Position numbers and translations under genes: made by a program | Origin: Streptomyces sp. WMMC500 | GTDB taxonomy: Bacteria > Actinomycetota > Actinomycetes > Streptomycetales > Streptomycetaceae | Reading direction: 5' to 3' | Length of the DNA stretch: 64,000 nt | Assembly: GCF_027497195.1 (NCBI RefSeq) | Contig: NZ_CP114905.1 | Coordinates: 2,342,001-2,406,000, forward strand | The notes under the pieces: model-generated | The model's input: only the letters and a program-made list of their open reading frames with translations | The model's database searches: none | Told to the model about the DNA's origin: nothing | In this document: positions 60,131-64,000 of the stretch, in pieces | How positions within the stretch are numbered: position 1 is the first letter of the stretch | Layout: every line of letters starts with the position of its first letter

Positions 60131-60160
60131 ACACTACCCAGCGGCCCGCCGGGCAGTCAG
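60131..60160 (-). promoter_or_regulatory. sipZ promoter, leaderless
   Basis: CTGACT (60155-60160) and TAGTGT (60131-60136) are separated by 18 nt on the minus strand. The -10 ends 6 nt before the ATG at 60124, so transcription starts at or next to the start codon. The -35 overlaps the stop of the small upstream frame. Confidence 0.55.
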
Positions 60161-60405
60161 CCCGCCCGCTCAACCACCGCGGCCGGCGACGCCCGCTCCC
60201 GCCGCGATCCGCACTCCGGCGCGTGAATGCACAGGTCAGGCAGTTCGCGTACGCCACGGAAGCCACCGCGCCCCGGCGAGCACGTCACCCGGACGGCCCC
60301 ACGCCCCCCGGCACCCCCGCACCCGGCACCGGCGGACCCCACCGCCCGAGCCCACCGGCCGGCCCTCGCGGCCAGCGCCCCGCCCGCCGCGGTCGTGCAG
60401 GTCAC
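60157..60405 (-). CDS. Possible small cysteine-containing protein between sipY and sipZ
   Basis: This 82-residue frame fills exactly the gap between the sipY stop and the sipZ promoter. Its GTG lies 1 bp after the sipY TGA (TGAGGTGACC), which suggests coupling. The first half is Ala/Gly/Arg-rich. The second half (TCSPGRGGFRGVRELPDLC; HAPECGSRRERA) carries three cysteines and looks more protein-like. There is no good family match that I can recall, and chance ORFs are common at this GC content. Confidence 0.35.
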   Translation of the reverse strand: MTCTTAAGGALAARAGRWARAVGSAGAGCGGAGGRGAVRVTCSPGRGGFRGVRELPDLCIHAPECGSRRERASPAAVVERAG

Positions 60406-60406
60406 C

Positions 60407-61510
60407 TCAGTCGTTCAGGTCCGCCCCGCGGATCAGCCGGCGCCGCCGCCAGAGCACCAGCGGCACCGCCCCCATCAGCCCCAGCGCCGCCGGCGCCGCC
60501 CCCGCGGCGGCGTTCAGCCCCGGCTGGTCGAAGGTGCCCGGCACCGGGAGCGTGCCCCAGCGGTCGATCGGCCAGGCCCGCGCGATGGCCCGCCCGACGA
60601 CCAGGTCCTCGTCGACGAAGCCCTTGTCCGGCGACTTCTCGTGGTAGCGCGAGTCGAGCGAGTCCTGCCGGTGGTCGCCCATCACCCACAGCTTGCCCTC
60701 GGGCACCTTCACCGGCCCGAAGTCGTTGTCCTCGCAGGGCGTGTCACCGGGGAAGATGTACGAAGTCTCGTCCAGCGCCTTGCCGTTGACCTTCACCGGG
60801 CCGACGCCCTTGCACTCCACGGTGTCGCCGCCGACCGCGATGACGCGCTTGATGAGGTCCTGCTCCTCCGCCGAGGGCATGAGGCCGATGAAGCTCAGCC
60901 CCTTCTGGATGCCTTCGAGTACGGGCCCGGAGTCCGACGGCGGCGCCTCGTTCAGCCAGCCGCCCGGGTCGTGGAAGACGACGACCTCGCCGCGCTCCGG
61001 CTCGGCGCCGAACCACGGCGTGAGCTTGTCCACCAGCACGCGGTCGCCGACCTGCAGGGTGTTCTGCATGGAGTTGGAGGGGATGGAGAACGCCTGGACC
61101 AGGAAGGTCTTGATGATCAGCGCCAGCACCAGCGCGACCAGGATGAGGATCGGCAGCTCCTTCCAGAAGGAACGCTGCTTCTTCCCGCCCGCCCTGCTCT
61201 TCCCACCGGCGCCCGCCCCGCCGGACCCGTCCGCGTCCCCGCTGCCGCCGCTGTCCCCGCCGCCGTCGCTCATCGCTCCCGCTTCCGTCGCCGCAGGACC
61301 GCCGGGAGCACCGGACGCGGCATCCTGCGGGACGCCGCCCTTGGCGAGCGTGGGTCGGCGGTCGTCGTCCGGGGGGGTGTCCGCCGGGCCGGCCGCCTGC
61401 TCCGGAGGGCTGCCAGGAGGGCCGTCAGCCGGCTGCTGCCCCTGACCGGGCCGGTCCTCGGGACCCTCGTGACCGGACCGGGCACTGACTGCCACGTCCC
61501 CCACATCCAC
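60407..61510 (-). CDS. sipY: Type I signal peptidase SipY
   Basis: This is 367 residues from the GTG at 61510. A Pro/Gly/Asp-rich cytoplasmic N-terminus of about 115 residues precedes a helix (LPILILVALVLALIIKTFLV), catalytic Ser147 (IPSNSMQN), base Lys in DLIKRVIAVGGD and box E WVMGDHRQDSLDSR. A C-terminal hydrophobic stretch and WRRRRLIRG end the protein. The alternative ATG at 61273 gives 288 residues and overlaps the sipX stop as ATGA. The upstream part resembles N-termini of other SipY proteins, so I keep the longer form with reservations. Confidence 0.9.
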   Translation of the reverse strand: MDVGDVAVSARSGHEGPEDRPGQGQQPADGPPGSPPEQAAGPADTPPDDDRRPTLAKGGVPQDAASGAPGGPAATEAGAMSDGGGDSGGSGDADGSGGAGAGGKSRAGGKKQRSFWKELPILILVALVLALIIKTFLVQAFSIPSNSMQNTLQVGDRVLVDKLTPWFGAEPERGEVVVFHDPGGWLNEAPPSDSGPVLEGIQKGLSFIGLMPSAEEQDLIKRVIAVGGDTVECKGVGPVKVNGKALDETSYIFPGDTPCEDNDFGPVKVPEGKLWVMGDHRQDSLDSRYHEKSPDKGFVDEDLVVGRAIARAWPIDRWGTLPVPGTFDQPGLNAAAGAAPAALGLMGAVPLVLWRRRRLIRGADLND

Positions 61511-62835
61511 TCCTCACCTTGCCGCCGCCCGCCCCTGGTCAGGTGCAGGCCCACCACTCCCATAACGAGCGAGAGTTCCGCAGGAGTCGGGAGGGGCTCC
61601 ATTCGGCCCACTTCTTTCGAGGACACCTTATTCGCCCGCGCGTCCGACTCCGGCACCGAGGCATACGTGTCCGGTGCGTCGAATTTGTCCCAGTGACCGA
61701 GCGGCCAGGCGATGGCCATCGCCCGGCCGACGACGTCGTCCTCCGCGATCGTGCCGTGGTACGGACCGTCCAGGTGGTAGCGCGAGTCGGCGGAGTTCGA
61801 GCGGTGGTCGCCCATGACGAAGATCCGGCCCTCCGGCACCTTCACGTCGAAGGTCCGCTGCGACGGCTTGTCGCCGGGGTGCAGGTACGGCTCCACCAGC
61901 GCGCTGCCGTTGACCGTGACCCGCCCGGAGTCGTCGCAGCAGGCCACCCGGTCGCCGCCGACCGCCACGACCCGCTTGATGAGGTCCTGCTCGTGCTCCG
62001 AGGGCAGCAGTCCGATGAACGTCAGCACGTCCTTGGCCTGCGCGATGCCCACCGGGTCGTCGAGCCGGTCCTCCTCCCGGTTGCTGAGCCAGCCGCCGGG
62101 GTCCTTGAAGACGACGATGTCGCCGCGCTCCGGCTTCGCGCCGAACCAGGGCGTGAGTTTGTCCACGACGACCCGGTCGCCGATGCGGATGGTCTGCTCC
62201 ATGGATCCGGAGGGGATGACGAACGCCTGCAGCAGGAAGGTCTTGACGCCCAGCGCGATCAGCATGGCCGCGCCGATGATGAGCGGAATCTCCTTTATCC
62301 GCGAGCGGGTTCTGCGCCGCCGCGCCCGCTTGGCCGCCTTGCGGCGCTCCGCGCGCCCCCCGGTGCGCGGCGCCGGCTCGCCGCCCGGCCCGCGTGCGTC
62401 TGCGGGGCCCCGGCCGCCGCCCGGCTCGTACGGATCGTCGCCCGGGCCGCGGTGCGGGTACAGGCCGTCGCCGCCCCCGCCTCCCGGTCCGTACGGGTCC
62501 TCGCCGCCCCCGCCACCCGGCCGGTACGGGCGATCGCCGCCCCCGCCTCCCGGTCCGTACGGGCCGTCACCGCGCCCGCCGCCCGGCCGGTACTGGCCGC
62601 CTCCCGGCCGGTACTGGCCGCCGCCCGGTCCGTACGGGTCCCGGCCGCCGTACCCGCCGCCGGGGCCCTGCCCCCCGCCGCCCCCGTGTCCGTAGGGATC
62701 CCCGCCCCCGTAGCCGCCACCGGTGCCCTGCCCGCCGCCGCCCTCGTACGGGCCACGGCGACCCCGCCCACCGCCCGCGCCGCGCCGGTCCTCCCGGCCG
62801 CCGCCGCCCGCGTGACGCGCGTGGCTACCCCCCAT
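61270..62835 (-). CDS. sipX: Type I signal peptidase SipX with a long Gly/Tyr-rich cytoplasmic region
   Basis: This is a 521-residue frame. Residues ~10-160 are low complexity, with repeated GGGxGDPYGPGGG and GQYRPGG units, then a basic patch (KAAKRARRRRTRSRIKE). After the helix (IPLIIGAAMLIALGVKTFLL) come catalytic Ser211 (IPSGSME), base Lys in DLIKRVVAVGGD and box E FVMGDHRSNSADSR. The last ~80 residues are Arg/Pro-rich and overlap the start of sipY in another frame; the functional protein probably ends near GVVGLHLTRGG. Its ATG overlaps the sipW stop by 11 bp. Confidence 0.88.
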   Translation of the reverse strand: MGGSHARHAGGGGREDRRGAGGGRGRRGPYEGGGGQGTGGGYGGGDPYGHGGGGGQGPGGGYGGRDPYGPGGGQYRPGGGQYRPGGGRGDGPYGPGGGGGDRPYRPGGGGGEDPYGPGGGGGDGLYPHRGPGDDPYEPGGGRGPADARGPGGEPAPRTGGRAERRKAAKRARRRRTRSRIKEIPLIIGAAMLIALGVKTFLLQAFVIPSGSMEQTIRIGDRVVVDKLTPWFGAKPERGDIVVFKDPGGWLSNREEDRLDDPVGIAQAKDVLTFIGLLPSEHEQDLIKRVVAVGGDRVACCDDSGRVTVNGSALVEPYLHPGDKPSQRTFDVKVPEGRIFVMGDHRSNSADSRYHLDGPYHGTIAEDDVVGRAMAIAWPLGHWDKFDAPDTYASVPESDARANKVSSKEVGRMEPLPTPAELSLVMGVVGLHLTRGGRRQGEEWMWGTWQSVPGPVTRVPRTGPVRGSSRLTALLAALRSRRPARRTPPRTTTADPRSPRAASRRMPRPVLPAVLRRRKRER

Positions 62836-63547
62836 ACGCCGGCCGCCCCAGCGAGCCGATGCGGTCCGGCGGCCACCCCCGCCAGTCCGCCCTGCCGATC
62901 ACCTTGTCCACCGCGATCGTGCCGCCGCCCGGCGACCCCAGGTGGTCGCGGGAGTCGCGGGAGTCGCTGCGGTGGTCGCCCATCACCCACAGCCGGCCCG
63001 GCGGCACGGCGACGTCGAACTCGACCAGCGACGGGGCATCGCCCGGATACAGGTACTCCCGCTCGTCGAGCGGCTCTCCGTTCACCGTCACTCTCCCCCG
63101 TTCGTCGCAGCAGACCACCCGGTCACCGCCGACACCGATGACGCGCTTGACGTAGTCGGTGCCGTCGGGCTCCGCAAGTCCGGTGGCCGCGCCGGCCTTG
63201 CGCAGCAGGCCCGGCACCGGTCCCCCGCCGTGGTCGGCGGCGGCGAAGGTTCCGGAGCCGTCGAAGACGACAACGTCCCCGCGCTTCGGTTCGTCCCCGA
63301 ACGCGTAAGCGAGCTTGTTGACCAATACCCGGTCGCCGGGCTGGAGAACCGGCTCCATGGAACTGCTCGGCACCAGGAACGGCTGGACGACGAAGGCGCT
63401 GACGAGGAGCCCGACGACGGCGCAGCAGACCGCGACCGCAAGGGCCCAGCGCAGCAGACGAACAAAAGAGGAGCGCGATGCCTCCTCCCGCCCGGACTCC
63501 GGGGAGGAGGAGTCGTCGCGCTCCTCGGGCCGCAGCTCAGTGTCCAT
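62825..63547 (-). CDS. sipW: Type I signal peptidase SipW
   Basis: This is a 240-residue enzyme. An acidic N-terminus of about 28 residues leads to one helix (LLRWALAVAVCCAVVGLLVSAF), catalytic Ser63 (VPSSSMEP), base Lys in YVKRVIGVGGD and box E WVMGDHRSDSRDSR. It is first of the sipW-X-Y operon, which follows rplS by 46 bp. This is the conserved streptomycete arrangement of four adjacent signal peptidase genes. Confidence 0.96.
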   Translation of the reverse strand: MDTELRPEERDDSSSPESGREEASRSSFVRLLRWALAVAVCCAVVGLLVSAFVVQPFLVPSSSMEPVLQPGDRVLVNKLAYAFGDEPKRGDVVVFDGSGTFAAADHGGGPVPGLLRKAGAATGLAEPDGTDYVKRVIGVGGDRVVCCDERGRVTVNGEPLDEREYLYPGDAPSLVEFDVAVPPGRLWVMGDHRSDSRDSRDHLGSPGGGTIAVDKVIGRADWRGWPPDRIGSLGRPAYGG

Positions 63548-63593
63548 CGCAGCGAAGCCTAATATGGCGGTTCGCCCGCGTGGACCGGCCGCG

Positions 63594-63941
63594 TCAGCTC
63601 TCGCGCTTCTCCTTGATCTTCGCGGCCTTGCCGCGGAGGTCGCGCAGGTAGTACAGCTTGGCGCGGCGGACCTGGCCGCGGGTCACGAGCTCGATCTTCT
63701 CGACGACCGGGGTGTGCACGGGGAAGGTGCGCTCGACGCCGACGCCGAAGCTGACCTTGCGGACCGTGAAGGACTCGCGGACCCCGGAACCCTGCCGGCG
63801 GATGACGACACCCTTGAACTGCTGGACACGGGAGCGGTTGCCCTCGATGACGCGCACGTGCACGTTGACCGTGTCGCCGGGGCGGAAGGGCGGGACGTCA
63901 TCGCGCAGAGAGGCTGCGTCGACGCTTTCGAGAAGGTTCAT
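63594..63941 (-). CDS. rplS: 50S ribosomal protein L19
   Basis: This is a 115-residue ribosomal protein of standard length, located at the 30S-50S interface. Diagnostic segments are [32 protein letters not shown] and [19 protein letters not shown]. It ends [13 protein letters not shown]. The upstream 59 bp to the window edge show a GAAAGCAGAC-type ribosome site region but no promoter that I can define. Confidence 0.98.
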   Translation of the reverse strand: MNLLESVDAASLRDDVPPFRPGDTVNVHVRVIEGNRSRVQQFKGVVIRRQGSGVRESFTVRKVSFGVGVERTFPVHTPVVEKIELVTRGQVRRAKLYYLRDLRGKAAKIKEKRES

Positions 63942-64000
63942 GACCGTCTGCTTTCTTCGCCGATGCCACAGGTCATCGACAAGAGTCCGAAGTGGGACAG

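Noticed and set aside
59766..60266. Minus-strand frame beginning MASVAYANC over the sipZ start
   Set aside because: It overlaps sipZ in another frame, is Arg-rich, and has no ribosome site.
1..64000. tRNA, rRNA or an integrated plasmid/prophage
   Set aside because: I saw no cloverleaf, rRNA segment, integrase, attachment-site pair or phage structural gene; the only mobile element I can support is the solo-TnpB element.

Overview
The window is chromosomal DNA from a high-GC filamentous actinomycete, almost certainly a Streptomyces or close relative. The evidence is strong G/C bias at codon third positions, GTG/TTG starts, many 1-4 bp ATGA/GTGA gene overlaps, a whiG sporulation sigma factor, four adjacent type I signal peptidases, and an AfsR-type regulator. 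Gene calls rest on reading translated sequence by eye. No database search was possible.

Layout. (1) 0-12 kb: a PucR-family regulator, a membrane protein with an eroded VirD4/TraG-like ATPase domain, an ECF41-type sigma factor with a candidate self-recognised promoter, GABA aminotransferase and a coupled PAP2 phosphatase, small membrane/hypothetical genes, a cog1816 deaminase (probably aminofutalosine deaminase of menaquinone synthesis) and a short glycerophosphodiesterase. (2) 12-18 kb: an MFS exporter plus an FMN-reductase-like gene, divergent from an 1170-residue AfsR/SARP regulator. (3) 18-32 kb: a polyamine uptake and catabolism locus with potD-A-B-C transporter genes, FAD amine oxidase, saccharopine-dehydrogenase-like enzyme, two aminobutyraldehyde-type dehydrogenases, an Lrp regulator and an omega-aminotransferase. 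With gabT at 5.9 kb this would take putrescine to GABA and succinate semialdehyde. (4) 31.9-34 kb: an ABC exporter pair. (5) 34-41.5 kb: an accessory-looking stretch with an aegerolysin-like/cysteine-peptidase fusion, serine hydrolase lipoprotein, LOG-family protein, HTH-NB-ARC-TPR regulator and a secreted I36 protease inhibitor.

(6) 41.6-47 kb: a thiamine uptake operon thiB-thiP-thiQ behind a TPP riboswitch. A solo TnpB element (IS200/IS605 superfamily) has landed exactly between thiP and thiQ, and the start codon of thiQ lies inside the right end of the element. (7) 47-64 kb: conserved core on the minus strand: rlmN, cdsA, frr, pyrH, tsf, rpsB, an M23 lipoprotein (plus strand), a TetR regulator, whiG, dprA, comM/yifB, yraN, a DUF2469 gene, the sipZ-Y-X-W signal peptidases and rplS.

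Most notable: the TnpB insertion that rewired thiQ; the aegerolysin-peptidase fusion; and a roughly 48-bp element carrying three DnaA-box-like 9-mers at about two-helical-turn spacing. The element occurs twice, 6 kb apart, just upstream of the M23 gene and of yraN-comM-dprA, in the same orientation relative to each gene. Other points are an 18-bp minisatellite in the likely FMN-binding loop of a reductase, a Gly/Tyr-rich 170-residue tail on one signal peptidase, and several likely leaderless promoters.
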